Positions 33,801 to 41,863 of a stretch of DNA of 64,000 nucleotides are shown here, one piece after another. The DNA is taken from contig NZ_CP116968.1 of NCBI RefSeq assembly GCF_032051675.1, positions 558,001 to 622,000 on the forward strand, written 5' to 3'. A program made the translations under genes and the position numbers. Position 1 is the stretch's first letter. Each line of letters starts with the position of its first letter. The notes under the pieces were generated by a model that worked only from the letters and a program-made list of their open reading frames with translations, did no database searches and had not been told where the DNA came from. The DNA is from Candidatus Nitrospira neomarina (GTDB taxonomy: Bacteria > Nitrospirota > Nitrospiria > Nitrospirales > UBA8639).

Positions 33801-35166
33801 ACTGATTGATCATCAGGTGACCAGTGGCATGAGTTGCATCATCCGGGATCAGGACGGCAATCCGCACGGAGTGCTCGGTGTGCATACGTCATCGAGTCGG
33901 GAGTTTGGGGAGAAGGAGGTAGAGTTCCTACAAGCCATGGCCAATATTCTGGCCTCGGCCATACACCGGAAAAATATCGAAAATAAACTGCAGTCCATGA
34001 CCGAATCGCTGGAAGGCCGCGTCGCTGAACGGACACAGGAACTCCTTCAGCATCAACACCGACTGCGTCAACTGTCCTTAGACCTTATTCTCACCGAACA
34101 ACGGGAACGGCGTCGCATTGCCACCGAATTACATGATTATTTGGGCCAGTTGCTGGTTGTGGGGAAGATCAAAGTCAGTCAGTTGCAACAAGCCGATCTT
34201 TCGAATCGGCAGGCACCTCTTGTGCGGGAAATGGAAGAATCTCTGGATGAGGCGTTGCAATACACGCGGGATCTCATTCCTCAAATCAGTCCGCCCATCT
34301 TGTATGAATTCGGGTTCATGGCAGCCATCCGATGGTTGGCCGAAAAAATGGGCCGGTATGATTTGCGCGTCACGGTGACCTCTCATGTTGATGATCATCT
34401 ATTAAATCTTCCGGAATCCGACTCAATTATTCTGTATCAGGTCATCAGGGAATTATTGTTGAATGTGATGAAGCATGCCCAAACCCAGGAAGCCTCCATT
34501 GTCCTCAATTTAGTCTCACCGGAGTTTTTTGGAATAGAAGTGGCGGATCGCGGATGTGGTTTTGATCTGTCCTCGACCCGTGAAACTCATTCCCACTACG
34601 AAAAATTCGGCCTGTTAAATGTGCAAGAACGCGTGGAAAGTCTTGGAGGTGAATGTGAGGTTCTTTCGACTGTCGGTGCGGGCACCCGCGTGCTGATCAA
34701 GATGCCTTTTTCCTTTCAAGATGCTGAGTTGGAGGCCATTCAGCTCTCCTCTCCTGCCAAGGCTGTGGAGATTGCGAATCCCGGGAAAATGGAGGAAAGC
34801 ATTCGGGTCGTGCTTGCGGATGACCATCCCATATTCCGTGAAGGATTGAGCACCATGTTAAATGCCTGCCCCGATATTCAGGTGGTCGGAGAAGCCCAAA
34901 ACGGCGAACAGGCGGTTGAGCTTGTTCGGTCTCTCCATCCTGATGTGGTGGTGATGGATATCAATATGCCGGTGATGAACGGAATAGAAGCTACCCGCCT
35001 CATCAAAGCCAGCCACCCGTCAGTCTATGTTATCGGGTTGTCCATGCATGGGGATCAGATCGTGACCAAGAACTTTGCAGAGGCTGGAGGAGATGAATAT
35101 GTTTCCAAAGGGGATTCATTCGGTTCCTTCGCCGAATTCATTCGATCCAGTCAAAAAAATCGATGA
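30802..35166 (+). CDS. CheB-CheR-PAS-GAF-histidine kinase-receiver fusion
   Basis: This is a 1454-aa fusion. After a Ser/Pro/Lys-rich N-terminus (1-58) comes a CheB methylesterase with GIGASAGG (S69), IQHLAPD (H96) and GAGSDG. A CheR methyltransferase follows (about 250-480, VPGCSTGEEAYSLA and NLLIYM). Next are a PAS-like region and a long coiled coil of NEELQSANEELQ type repeats (about 690-780). PAS, GAF, and a NarL-type HisKA_3 kinase (RRRIATELHDYLGQLL) with ATPase follow, ending in a receiver (VVVMDINMPVMNG). CheB-CheR-PAS fusions regulate chemoreceptor-like signalling; the added kinase and receiver make it a self-contained relay. The start is GTG without a clear Shine-Dalgarno. No receptor or CheA is adjacent. 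Confidence 0.9.
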   Translation: MTRKKDSSKGRSASSPAPSPKQSPTVKKARKSSNSPKASSSAPSPTPDSQRVAADSQSNAFPIAGIGASAGGLEALGGFFSTLPEDSGMAFVVIQHLAPDRESLMPELLTRKTSLPIHVAVDETLVEPNHIYIMPPNTQLSIEGGFLRVDRPSQVHGLRTPIDKFFQSLAEDQGPFAIGVILSGAGSDGAVGLRSVKEHGGLTIAQSAETAQFSGMPTSAILTGLIDHILPVEAIAEVLILYAKYLYELRDGKGLDTLRAEALNHLDVICSHLHRRTGHDFRGYKRNTMGRRVQRRMQILHIASPASYVKRLQEDSDEVDGLFKELLIGVTQFFRDPEAFAFFSGTIVPKIVQSKQNDEAIRVWVPGCSTGEEAYSLAILFHEYLRREHLSIPIQIFGTDIDERALDFARRGRYPESIREDVPPDRLFQFFEQEGSVYRVAKEIRELCIFSFHNLVGNPPFSRMDVISCRNLLIYMEPDLQNQMFAVFHYSLNPEGYLFLGASEQAEDQSRFFHSVNKRFRVFQPKEIMRRTFPNFPIRGPRGRLPTAKPALFPQMQDPFTHTFDQLVREEYGPPAVLIDKDCHVQYVSGRTGTYLQLPSGSLDVNLINMVTPDLRMPLRTGIFKAVKTGKEVVNPNIQLAVNDDLQSVDIIVRPLFHAKQSSDLLMVVFREKGLTRKSSKVPKKYSKGEHRTITDLEQEIHATKEHLQTALEELETSNQDLKFSNQELMSVNEELQSANEELQTSTEELQSINEELETVNAQLSGKVEELDHANSDMENLFRTTDIATLFLNADLGIQKYTPAAQKMFQFLDTDLGRPITQLSSFSEDKTLMGDIREVLRTSRIKERTRRFSHDTRTFFSRLTPYQSSNNEVEGVVLTFVDITQLSNVEDQVLRFSQQQKVMADFAQLALQERDVQRVMDACVTLLSQTLPIEMAKVLELLPGGESLLLRAGIGWKEGLVGHAVVGTDLDSQAGYTLICDKPVIVKDLSRESRFSGPSLLIDHQVTSGMSCIIRDQDGNPHGVLGVHTSSSREFGEKEVEFLQAMANILASAIHRKNIENKLQSMTESLEGRVAERTQELLQHQHRLRQLSLDLILTEQRERRRIATELHDYLGQLLVVGKIKVSQLQQADLSNRQAPLVREMEESLDEALQYTRDLIPQISPPILYEFGFMAAIRWLAEKMGRYDLRVTVTSHVDDHLLNLPESDSIILYQVIRELLLNVMKHAQTQEASIVLNLVSPEFFGIEVADRGCGFDLSSTRETHSHYEKFGLLNVQERVESLGGECEVLSTVGAGTRVLIKMPFSFQDAELEAIQLSSPAKAVEIANPGKMEESIRVVLADDHPIFREGLSTMLNACPDIQVVGEAQNGEQAVELVRSLHPDVVVMDINMPVMNGIEATRLIKASHPSVYVIGLSMHGDQIVTKNFAEAGGDEYVSKGDSFGSFAEFIRSSQKNR

Positions 35167-36157
35167 TGTCTCTTGAGCCCCTCACATAAAAATTAAGTCC
35201 CAGGAGCGAAGAAGGGAAGCGAAAGAATCTCGCTATACCTATCGCACGCGTGACCATCATTTTCGACTTCCCGGTTCTACGGTTGTCATGCTGAGCTGCA
35301 GGCGAAGCATCTCCCCAGGCCAAGGCCCGGTTGGGCCGGGCTCAGATCCTTCGTCAGACTCCGGATGACAATGCCGAGGGGCTGGATAATGATCGCCCCA
35401 CCATATCGGTGTCATGCTGAGCTGCAGGCGAAGCATCTGGCCAAGCCGTGACTCGGTTGAGCCAAGCCTAGATCCTTCGTCCGACTCAGGATGACCAAGC
35501 GGAGGGACGGGATAAGGTGATGCCTCCCGATCCCTTCGGTGTTTCAGCTCCACGGTTGTCATGCTGAGCGGCAGGCGAAGCATCTCCCCCAGCCGTGACC
35601 CGGTTGAGCCGGGCACCGATCCTTCGTCCGACTCAGGATGACCAAGCGGAGGGACGGGATAAGGTGATGCCTCCCGATTCCTTCGGTGTTTCAGCTCCAC
35701 GGTTGTCATGCTGAGGTCCGCGAAGCATCTGGCCAAGCCGTGACCTGGTTGAGCCAGGCACCGATCCTTCGTCCGACTCAGGATGACAAAGCGGAGGGCT
35801 GGATTATGATCGCCCTACCATTGATGCCTCACGACCCCTTCGGCTTTTCAGTTCCCCGGTTGTCATGCTGAGCTGCAAGCGAAGCATCTCGCCAAGCCAA
35901 GATCCGCTCGAGCCTGGGAGAGACAGCTTTCTCGTCTCTCAGGATAAATTACTTCGTGGCAGGCTATGGAAGAGCCATCCATTCACTTGGACCAGGGAAG
36001 AAGAATTATATTTTTCATTTGAGTCTTCCCGCATTTTGTCCATGTCGTTTGACATTCGCGTTCTGGTTCACTGTGCGCAACCGGTATTCAATAGGGTAAT
36101 AGCGAGGCGGCGAGTCTCTACGGAGATGGAGGCTTCCGCAATTGGCAACGTATCCCC
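35167..36157. repeat. five imperfect tandem palindromic repeats
   Basis: Units start at about 35281, 35408, 35554, 35701 and 35858 (period roughly 127-157 bp). Each begins GGTTGTCATGCTGAG and ends near CTCAGGATGAC about 85-90 bp later; GTCATGCTGAG and CTCAGGATGAC are complementary except for one base, so each unit can form a long hairpin. Inner blocks GCGAAGCATCT and GATCCTTCGTC are also conserved. Between units lie AAGGTGATGCCTCCCGAT-type spacers. The fifth copy loses its right end. The array is intergenic, REP/BIME-like, and gives a spurious repetitive ORF on the minus strand. From about 35960 to 36157 nothing further is seen. Confidence 0.85.
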
Positions 36158-37189
36158 ATGATTCAGTCCTCACATCCCGACATTATTGTCATTGGAGCGT
36201 CAGCAGGAGGAATTACCGCGCTCAAAAAGCTGGTGTCCTATTTTCCCCAGGATTTGCAAGCTTCGATATTGGTGGTTCTCCATCTCGGCTCGTATTCGAC
36301 TTCCACGCTGGATACCATTTTAGCGGAGGCCGGGCCTCTACCGGCCACATTTGCCAAAAATGGAGAATTCATTTCCTACGGGAGGATGTATGTGGCTCCT
36401 CCGGATTTTCATCTGCTGATTGATAAGGATGTGATGGTCCTTTCCAAGGGACCGCGTGAAAATCTTTGGCGGCCGTCTATTGACACGTTATTTCGTTCGG
36501 CGGCGGTGTCCTATGGCGTGCGGGTCGTGGGGATTATTTTATCAGGATATCTGGATGATGGCGTGGCCGGCCTTCTGGCCATCCAGCGGTGCGGGGGGAT
36601 GATTATGGTTCAGGATCCCGCAGAGGCTCTGTTTCCCGATCTGCCGAATAATGTGCTGGCTCATATGCGCGTCGATGTATGTTTGCCGGTGGAAGATCTG
36701 GCCCGCCAACTGATTCAACAGGTCAAGACCACGGTAGGTCAGGAATTTCCTCCTCCTGAAGATCTGATTGAAGAAAACGTCACTGTCGATGATTATATGA
36801 GTCATCTTCCCCCTCGGCACGTCAAGGGGGAAGTGGCCGGGCTCAGTTGCCCCGAATGCGGAGGGACCCTTTGGGAACTGGCCCAGGGCTCCTTAACGCG
36901 GTATCAATGTCACGTCGGGCATGGATTTACCGAACAGTCTTTGTTGGCAGGAAAATCGAATAGCCTGGACCAGGCTTTGTGGACGGCCTTTCGTCTCATG
37001 GAGGAGCGTGTGGCCCTCCTGCAAAAATGTATTGCCAGAGCTGAATACACTGGTCGTCGGCACACCCTGAGCTTGTATCAAAAGCAGCTGGAACCTCTCC
37101 TGCCTCAATTGCAACAATTTCGAGATCTGTTAAGTCAGAAATCTTCCCTTCCGCTTGAACCTCCCACGCCAGCCAACACGTCTGAATGA
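36158..37189 (+). CDS. CheB-type methylesterase with C-terminal zinc-ribbon region
   Basis: The protein is 343 aa. Residues 8-190 form a CheB esterase domain with IGASAGG (S15), VLHLG (H42) and a SGYLDDGVAG loop with the Asp. No receiver domain precedes it, as in the stand-alone CheB subfamily. The C-terminal part has CPECGG (about 230) and YQCHVGHGF, likely one zinc site, followed by a helical segment (LDQALWTAFRLMEERVALLQ). It should remove methyl or amide groups from chemoreceptor-like proteins. It lies about 1 kb after the CheB-CheR fusion across the repeat array, and the two may act on the same targets. No MCP gene is in the window. Confidence 0.87.
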   Translation: MIQSSHPDIIVIGASAGGITALKKLVSYFPQDLQASILVVLHLGSYSTSTLDTILAEAGPLPATFAKNGEFISYGRMYVAPPDFHLLIDKDVMVLSKGPRENLWRPSIDTLFRSAAVSYGVRVVGIILSGYLDDGVAGLLAIQRCGGMIMVQDPAEALFPDLPNNVLAHMRVDVCLPVEDLARQLIQQVKTTVGQEFPPPEDLIEENVTVDDYMSHLPPRHVKGEVAGLSCPECGGTLWELAQGSLTRYQCHVGHGFTEQSLLAGKSNSLDQALWTAFRLMEERVALLQKCIARAEYTGRRHTLSLYQKQLEPLLPQLQQFRDLLSQKSSLPLEPPTPANTSE

Positions 37190-37516
37190 ATCATGCACCA
37201 ATCCGACGGGTTTCTCCTGATTGTTGAGGAGGATGCCCCGGACCGGCTGTTCAACACCGCACCAAACTTTTCAAAGCGGTCTGAATCAAAAAAAATTACC
37301 ATCTTCCATGACCGAAGCAGGATGTTCAAATAGGCTGTCCGGTTCCGTTTGGTGTTTTTTCAGCGTGAGTGCATCACGTTCCAACCACGTTCTGCGGATT
37401 GGTTTCATGCCGGTACGGGGGATCTTCGTTATTGTCGATGCCCTACAGGGAGTGTTGAATGATAATAATTTCCAGGGGCCTATTGACCCACTGGCACGTT
37501 GAATATTAGAGGCCTC
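37190..37516. other. intergenic region, no gene supported
   Basis: Short ORFs on both strands overlap each other and none has a ribosome binding site or recognisable product. The region leads into a MITE-like element. Confidence 0.3.
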
Positions 37517-37716
37517 GGGGCTGTTCAAAAAAGCATGCCCTGAGTCTTCCCGAAGGGTCCGTCCAGTCCTGTCCTGAGGCTTTTCGAAGAAAAGGCCGCA
37601 AATTTCCTGACGTGGCCCGAAGGGCACAACTTTTGTTTTGCGCGCAGAGCGTACTTCCAGTACGTGAGCACGGATAAAGGGCGAGAACGCCGCTGGCGGC
37701 TTTTTTCAACAGCCCC
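37517..37716. mobile_element. MITE-like element with inverted ends, long form
   Basis: The 200-bp element starts GGGGCTGTTCAAAAAAGC and ends GCTTTTTTCAACAGCCCC, which are inverse complements except for one base. Internally GCGCAGAGCGTACTTCCAG, TACGTGAGCACGG and GAGAACGCCGCTGG recur in the shorter copy at 63799-63921. The right end contains GCCGCTGGCGGC followed by six T, a good intrinsic terminator. No transposase is encoded. It may be mobilised in trans and serve as a portable terminator. Confidence 0.7.
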
Positions 37717-37852
37717 CAACACGATGCGCAGCCTGGTTCGGTCTTCCTCTTCATGGGCATGAAGTCATTCCCATTGGCTTGATTCCCTCTTTCGTCCATT
37801 CATAACCCTCATATTGCGTTCGACATGTTTCAAGGGATCTTCAGGTCTAGAC

Positions 37853-37897
37853 CTAGGGTTTTGGGCAGTAGTCGCTTTCGGGGTGGGAAACTACAGT
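37853..37897 (+). promoter_or_regulatory. CMAG-N8-CCAG-type promoter before zinc-ribbon gene
   Basis: CTAGGGTTTTGGGCAG has core AGGGTTT at 37855-37861, exactly 30 bp before TACAGT (37892-37897). The gene at 37943 starts 46 bp downstream. Confidence 0.6.
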
Positions 37898-37942
37898 CAG
37901 ACCATGAATATAAATTATTTCAATTCAAAAGAAGGAGGCGTT

Positions 37943-38248
37943 ATGCAAACATTTACCCTGACCGCGATGAGAAACGAGCACCCCGAGGTGTTCCCTCAAT
38001 TGATTCACCAAATGCAACAATCACATTGTTCACGGTGCGGAGGAACGATGGTCGAAGAGACGTATATGGATATTTTCTCCGATTATGAGGATTTTAAGTT
38101 TCAGGCCAAGCACTGTATTCAATGTGGTGACGTCATCGACCCGTTTATTTTGCTGAACCGTTTGCGAACACATGCAGGTGAGACTCCGTCCGTGAATACT
38201 TTGTCTCAGCCGCGTCATCGTGAAAATGGATTGGTGATGACAGGGTAA
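37943..38248 (+). CDS. small protein with two CxxC motifs, paralogue of 62964-63269
   Basis: From ATG 37943 (AAGGAGG upstream) the product is 101 aa. Two CxxC pairs, CSRCGGT (about 29-32) and KHCIQCGDVIDP (about 58-61), are about 28 residues apart and probably bind one zinc or iron. The block KHCIQCGxVIDPxI is nearly identical in the protein at 62964-63269, and both genes carry the same promoter element, so they are co-regulated paralogues. The family is unnamed to me. A nucleic-acid or protein-binding zinc ribbon is the best guess. The tail (residues 70-101) is variable. Confidence 0.75.
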   Translation: MQTFTLTAMRNEHPEVFPQLIHQMQQSHCSRCGGTMVEETYMDIFSDYEDFKFQAKHCIQCGDVIDPFILLNRLRTHAGETPSVNTLSQPRHRENGLVMTG

Positions 38249-38313
38249 AAAAACATGGATATTCATTTTGGTGGATTCGACCACAAACGGGTCACAATAA
38301 AAGGGCAACTATC

Positions 38314-38691
38314 ATGAACGGCAAAAAATGTAGCTTTTGGATATGTAGCATTCTCCTGAGTCTCATGATGGCGGGAAATGGCATCGCCGCGGACATTCCG
38401 AAGGAACCCGGTGAGGCCAATCTCATCAATGAAGATGTGAATATCGTTACGGGATTGTATATCCGGGAATACTCCTTACGGGGAGATGGAGTCGTCGATT
38501 ATAAAACGGCCCGGCAAATTATTTTTTATGAAAATAATAAATTTTGGAATACGGTCGTTGAAACGGTTCAATGGCCTTTATTCTACTGGCTGGATGACGA
38601 TCGGGATGGCGTCTTCGATCAATTTGTCGATCAGCGGGTCGAAGGAGATGAAGATTATATCATCCCGTATTTGCCGGTTTCGGAGAAATAG
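38314..38691 (+). CDS. secreted hypothetical protein with Asp-rich loop
   Basis: This 125-aa protein has a signal peptide (SFWICSILLSLMMAGNGIAA) and a mature domain of about 100 residues with aromatic stretches (FYENNKFWNTVVE, FYWLDDDRDGVFDQF). DRDGVFDQFVD resembles a calcium-binding dockerin/EF-type loop. No family is recognised. The stop lies 3 bp before the start of the Lon-like protease, so the two are certainly co-transcribed and may act together in the periplasm, perhaps as substrate or inhibitor and protease. The ribosome binding site before ATG 38314 is weak. Confidence 0.7.
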   Translation: MNGKKCSFWICSILLSLMMAGNGIAADIPKEPGEANLINEDVNIVTGLYIREYSLRGDGVVDYKTARQIIFYENNKFWNTVVETVQWPLFYWLDDDRDGVFDQFVDQRVEGDEDYIIPYLPVSEK

Positions 38692-38694
38692 TCT

Positions 38695-39417
38695 ATGCAT
38701 CATTTGAGAAGAGCAATGATCATCGGCAGCATTCTGGCATGGGCCATCCCTGGCGGATGGGCCTTTTCCTTCGCAAAACCGCCTGTGGCCGAACAGATGT
38801 ATTGGCAGAAGCAATCCGTGACCTTTCTGGGAACCTCTCTCGACCTGGATGGTGAACCGATCGGAATTGTGTCTGAACTGGACATTTCATTTCGGAAACA
38901 GGAAGGTCAGGAAGCGTTGAACGTGACCTTTTCGAGCGGACCGGGAAAATTTTCACCGTTAACTCAAGTGGCCATTCATTCCGGGATCGTCTCGGCGGCT
39001 CGCATGGCAGGGCTTGATCCAAAAACCTGGAATGTTTTTTTGAAATTTCCAAATCCCGGTGTGACGATTTACGGGGATAGTTTGACCGCGATGGTAAGTG
39101 TAGTGGCCCTGGCGATGGCTAACAATAATGACATTATCCTGAACCACGTGATGACCGGGAAAGTGACCCATGACGGTCATATCGGGGCGGTGGGGGGAAT
39201 CCCACTGAAAATCCAGGCCGCCTTTGAGGAACATATTCCAAGAGTCATTATTCCTGAAGATCAGTTTCCTGAAGACGATGATTGGCAGACGCCTTTTCTG
39301 ATGCAGGTTTCTCCCGTCAATACGGTGTTGCAGGCCTATCAGATGTTAACCGGAGCGACACTGTCGGGCACCGGAAACACATCCGAGTTGATGGCGCAGC
39401 ATTCCAACGAGAAATAG
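38695..39417 (+). CDS. secreted Lon-like (S16) serine protease domain protein
   Basis: The 240-aa protein has a signal peptide (IIGSILAWAIPGGWAF) and a Lon proteolytic domain (about 85-215) without any ATPase. The catalytic dyad is S129 in YGDSLTAMV and K172 in GGIPLKIQAA; the 43-residue spacing equals that of E. coli Lon (S679-K722). The block MTGKVTHDGHIGAVGGIPLK is characteristic. Most Lon proteases are cytoplasmic and ATP-dependent, so an exported ATP-free version is notable and should degrade unfolded periplasmic substrates or process a partner. It is paired with the secreted protein 3 bp upstream and converges with the kinase operon. Confidence 0.85.
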   Translation: MHHLRRAMIIGSILAWAIPGGWAFSFAKPPVAEQMYWQKQSVTFLGTSLDLDGEPIGIVSELDISFRKQEGQEALNVTFSSGPGKFSPLTQVAIHSGIVSAARMAGLDPKTWNVFLKFPNPGVTIYGDSLTAMVSVVALAMANNNDIILNHVMTGKVTHDGHIGAVGGIPLKIQAAFEEHIPRVIIPEDQFPEDDDWQTPFLMQVSPVNTVLQAYQMLTGATLSGTGNTSELMAQHSNEK

Positions 39418-39426
39418 GGAAGAGGG

Positions 39427-41409
39427 CTAGGCAGGTTTTTGTTGACGCCGATATTTCCTGACGATGGTGACTAAGTTTTCAGCCGGACCTCCCTTCGTGA
39501 CAAATGCCGCCGCTCCTGCCTCCCGGAACCATCGGGCCACGTCCGGCGTGTCATACACGGATAATCCGATCATCACAGTGTCGGGAAAGAATTGTTTGAT
39601 ATTTTTGATGGCTTCCAGACCGTCCATCTTGGGCATGTGAAGATCCATCACGACGACGTCGGGGCGGAGTGACTCACAAAGGGTCACTGCCTGTTTCCCG
39701 TCTTCTGCCTCTCCGACGACTTCAAAATCCACTTGAGCGTTCAGAATATGGCAAAATCCCTCACGGACCATCTTATGATCATCTGCGAGAAGAATGCGGA
39801 TTTTTTCTGAAGGAGGACGGGAAACATGAGCCTTTTTGTGGGCGTGCACCTGAGTCGGTTTGACCGTGCGTAGCTGGAGATCCTCCTGGCTGTGTTCAAT
39901 GGGAATACGCAAAAGGACTTGAGTGCCTTGTTGCGGGGCTGAATGGAGAACCATTTCTCCGCCGAGGGCTTCCAATCGCTCTCGAATACTAAAGAGTCCA
40001 AAATTGGTCGGAGATTGTTCATTTCTCTCTTCAAGACTTTCATGAAACCCGCAGCCGGAATCCTTCACTTCGATCAGCAGATGGCTGTCCTGTGGGAAAG
40101 ACAGATTCACCATCACCTCATGCACGCCGGAATGTTTAAGTACGTTATATAACAGTTCCCGAACGGATTGAAAGACGAGAACGGCTTGATCTTCCGGCAG
40201 GTTTAGTGTCTCATCTGTACTTTTCAAGGTGACCGTTAATCCCTGTTTTCCCATTTCGGTTCCCAACCAGACGAGAGCGGCATGGAGTCCGAATTCATAG
40301 AGACAGGTCGGACTCAGTTGGCTGACCAGTGTTCGTGTATACGTCAGGGATTGATCCAAGAGGTTATCCGCTTCCTGAATCACCTTGAGGAGGGTTTCCT
40401 TATCTGAAATCGATTGACCTTGACTTAATTTCAGTCGACAGACGACAAGGAGCTGTGCCAGATAATCATGAAGGTCCGTCGCCAACCGGCGTCGTTCCCG
40501 TTGTTCGGTTACCGTGAGATCGGAAGCCATGGCGCGTAGCCGTTCCTGGTTGCGAGTGAGTTCCTGAGTACGTTGCATCACGCGCTCTTCCAATGTGCGA
40601 TTTAATTCGGCTAATTTGTCACTGGTATCTTTTTGAGCGCTTTTGTCCCGGACCACTTTGGCAAATCCGATCAGTTTGTCGTCGGGGTCGCGTATAGCCG
40701 TCACCGCGCCACTGGCCCAAAATCGTGACCCATCGGCCCGTACCAGCCAATTGTCATCGTCCCCTTTTTCTAAGGATTCCGCCCTTCGCAATTCGGTTGC
40801 CGGGCGACCATCCCGTTTGTCTTCAGCAGTAAAGAGTAGAGAAAAATGTTTATGCAATGCCGCGACTTCTGTGTGCCCAAAAAGCCGCTCAGCTCCGGAA
40901 TTCCAATGGGTAATGTTCCCCTCCAAATCAAGCATGATAAAAGCCAGGCCGGTGGCGCCATCAACAAATAGCCGGTACTTTCTTTCACTATCCCGGCGAA
41001 TCCGCTCATTCTTTTCCCGTTCAATGGCATAGTGCAGAATTCGGGAAAGTAACACGGCATTCATCGAAGATTTCGGGATATAATCCTGTGCCCCTAATTT
41101 GATGGCTTCAAGGGCCAGCGGTTCATCATCGGTGCCGGTTAACACCACGAGGGGAATGGCCGAGTTTGCCGACCGGATTATTTTCAAGGTTTCAAGTCCA
41201 TTGGTTTCCGGCAGATTTAGATCAAGAAGGATAACGTCAAACGGCGTGCCGTGAAGGATGGTCAGGGCCTCTTTCAGCGTCGATACCCGGGTGATATGAA
41301 AGGGGGACATGCCGGAGGCATCCTTCAGCCGCTCGCGCACTAATTCTGCGTCGGCCGGATTGTCCTCCACTAACAGGATGGAATGAGTCGGGGATGGGAG
41401 ATCGCTCAT
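39427..41409 (-). CDS. hybrid sensor: REC-PAS-HisKA_3-ATPase-REC
   Basis: This 660-aa protein begins with a receiver ([13 protein letters not shown]). A PAS domain follows (about 140-260), then a NarL-type kinase with [16 protein letters not shown], an ATPase domain (about 400-495) with DSGCGFHE, and a C-terminal receiver ([13 protein letters not shown]). It is similar in its last 360 residues to the kinases at 23992, 30802 and 52339, so these are paralogues. It is the last gene of a three-gene minus-strand operon: its ATG overlaps the stop of the Rcp1-like regulator (ATGA). No DNA-binding domain is present. The N-terminal receiver suggests it integrates phosphate from the upstream kinase. 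Confidence 0.9.
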   Translation of the reverse strand: MSDLPSPTHSILLVEDNPADAELVRERLKDASGMSPFHITRVSTLKEALTILHGTPFDVILLDLNLPETNGLETLKIIRSANSAIPLVVLTGTDDEPLALEAIKLGAQDYIPKSSMNAVLLSRILHYAIEREKNERIRRDSERKYRLFVDGATGLAFIMLDLEGNITHWNSGAERLFGHTEVAALHKHFSLLFTAEDKRDGRPATELRRAESLEKGDDDNWLVRADGSRFWASGAVTAIRDPDDKLIGFAKVVRDKSAQKDTSDKLAELNRTLEERVMQRTQELTRNQERLRAMASDLTVTEQRERRRLATDLHDYLAQLLVVCRLKLSQGQSISDKETLLKVIQEADNLLDQSLTYTRTLVSQLSPTCLYEFGLHAALVWLGTEMGKQGLTVTLKSTDETLNLPEDQAVLVFQSVRELLYNVLKHSGVHEVMVNLSFPQDSHLLIEVKDSGCGFHESLEERNEQSPTNFGLFSIRERLEALGGEMVLHSAPQQGTQVLLRIPIEHSQEDLQLRTVKPTQVHAHKKAHVSRPPSEKIRILLADDHKMVREGFCHILNAQVDFEVVGEAEDGKQAVTLCESLRPDVVVMDLHMPKMDGLEAIKNIKQFFPDTVMIGLSVYDTPDVARWFREAGAAAFVTKGGPAENLVTIVRKYRRQQKPA

Positions 41410-41849
41410 GCCTCTGCCACTTTTGGAGGGAGTTTGACTACAGAGAGCCAGAAATCTTCGAGTGATTGAATCATTTTGATGAATTGCAAAATATCAATGG
41501 GTTTGACCAAATACGCGTTGGCATGCAGATCGTAACTCCGCAAGACATCTGCTTCGTCATCAGATGTGGTCAACACCACCACGGGAATTGTGCGGATGTG
41601 CGGGTCGGATTTGATTTCCTTTAGAACGTCCCTCCCGTCCTTTTTGGGAAGGTTTAAATCCAACAGAATAAGGTCCGGTCGGGGCGCCTGTTGAAAGGGT
41701 GCTGCCTGCCGAATGAAGGCCATGGCGCTGACCCCGTCTTGAACCACATGAAGGGTATTCCGGAGGCGAGCTTCCCGAAAGGCTTCCTGGGTCAGCCGGA
41801 TATCAGCGGGATTATCCTCTATGAGTAAAATTTCAATAGGATTCTGCAT
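41406..41849 (-). CDS. Rcp1-like single-domain response regulator
   Basis: This 147-aa receiver has IEDNPAD, phospho-acceptor D64 in [13 protein letters not shown], the [10 protein letters not shown] loop and Lys in YLVKPI. Insertions and the extended C-terminus match the Rcp1 subfamily that pairs with PAS or phytochrome kinases. GGAGAACG lies before the ATG. It sits 14 bp after the membrane PAS kinase and overlaps the hybrid kinase downstream, so phosphate probably flows kinase to this receiver to the hybrid. No output domain. Confidence 0.9.
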   Translation of the reverse strand: MQNPIEILLIEDNPADIRLTQEAFREARLRNTLHVVQDGVSAMAFIRQAAPFQQAPRPDLILLDLNLPKKDGRDVLKEIKSDPHIRTIPVVVLTTSDDEADVLRSYDLHANAYLVKPIDILQFIKMIQSLEDFWLSVVKLPPKVAEA

Positions 41850-41863
41850 GAACGTTCTCCGGT

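Noticed and set aside
35257-35736. 159-aa minus-strand ORF with internal repeats
   Set aside because: It is produced by open frames through the tandem palindromic repeats and has no ribosome binding site or family.
35281-35960. CRISPR array
   Set aside because: Repeat units are about 90 bp with near-identical interiors and irregular spacing, with no cas genes; this is a palindromic repeat array.
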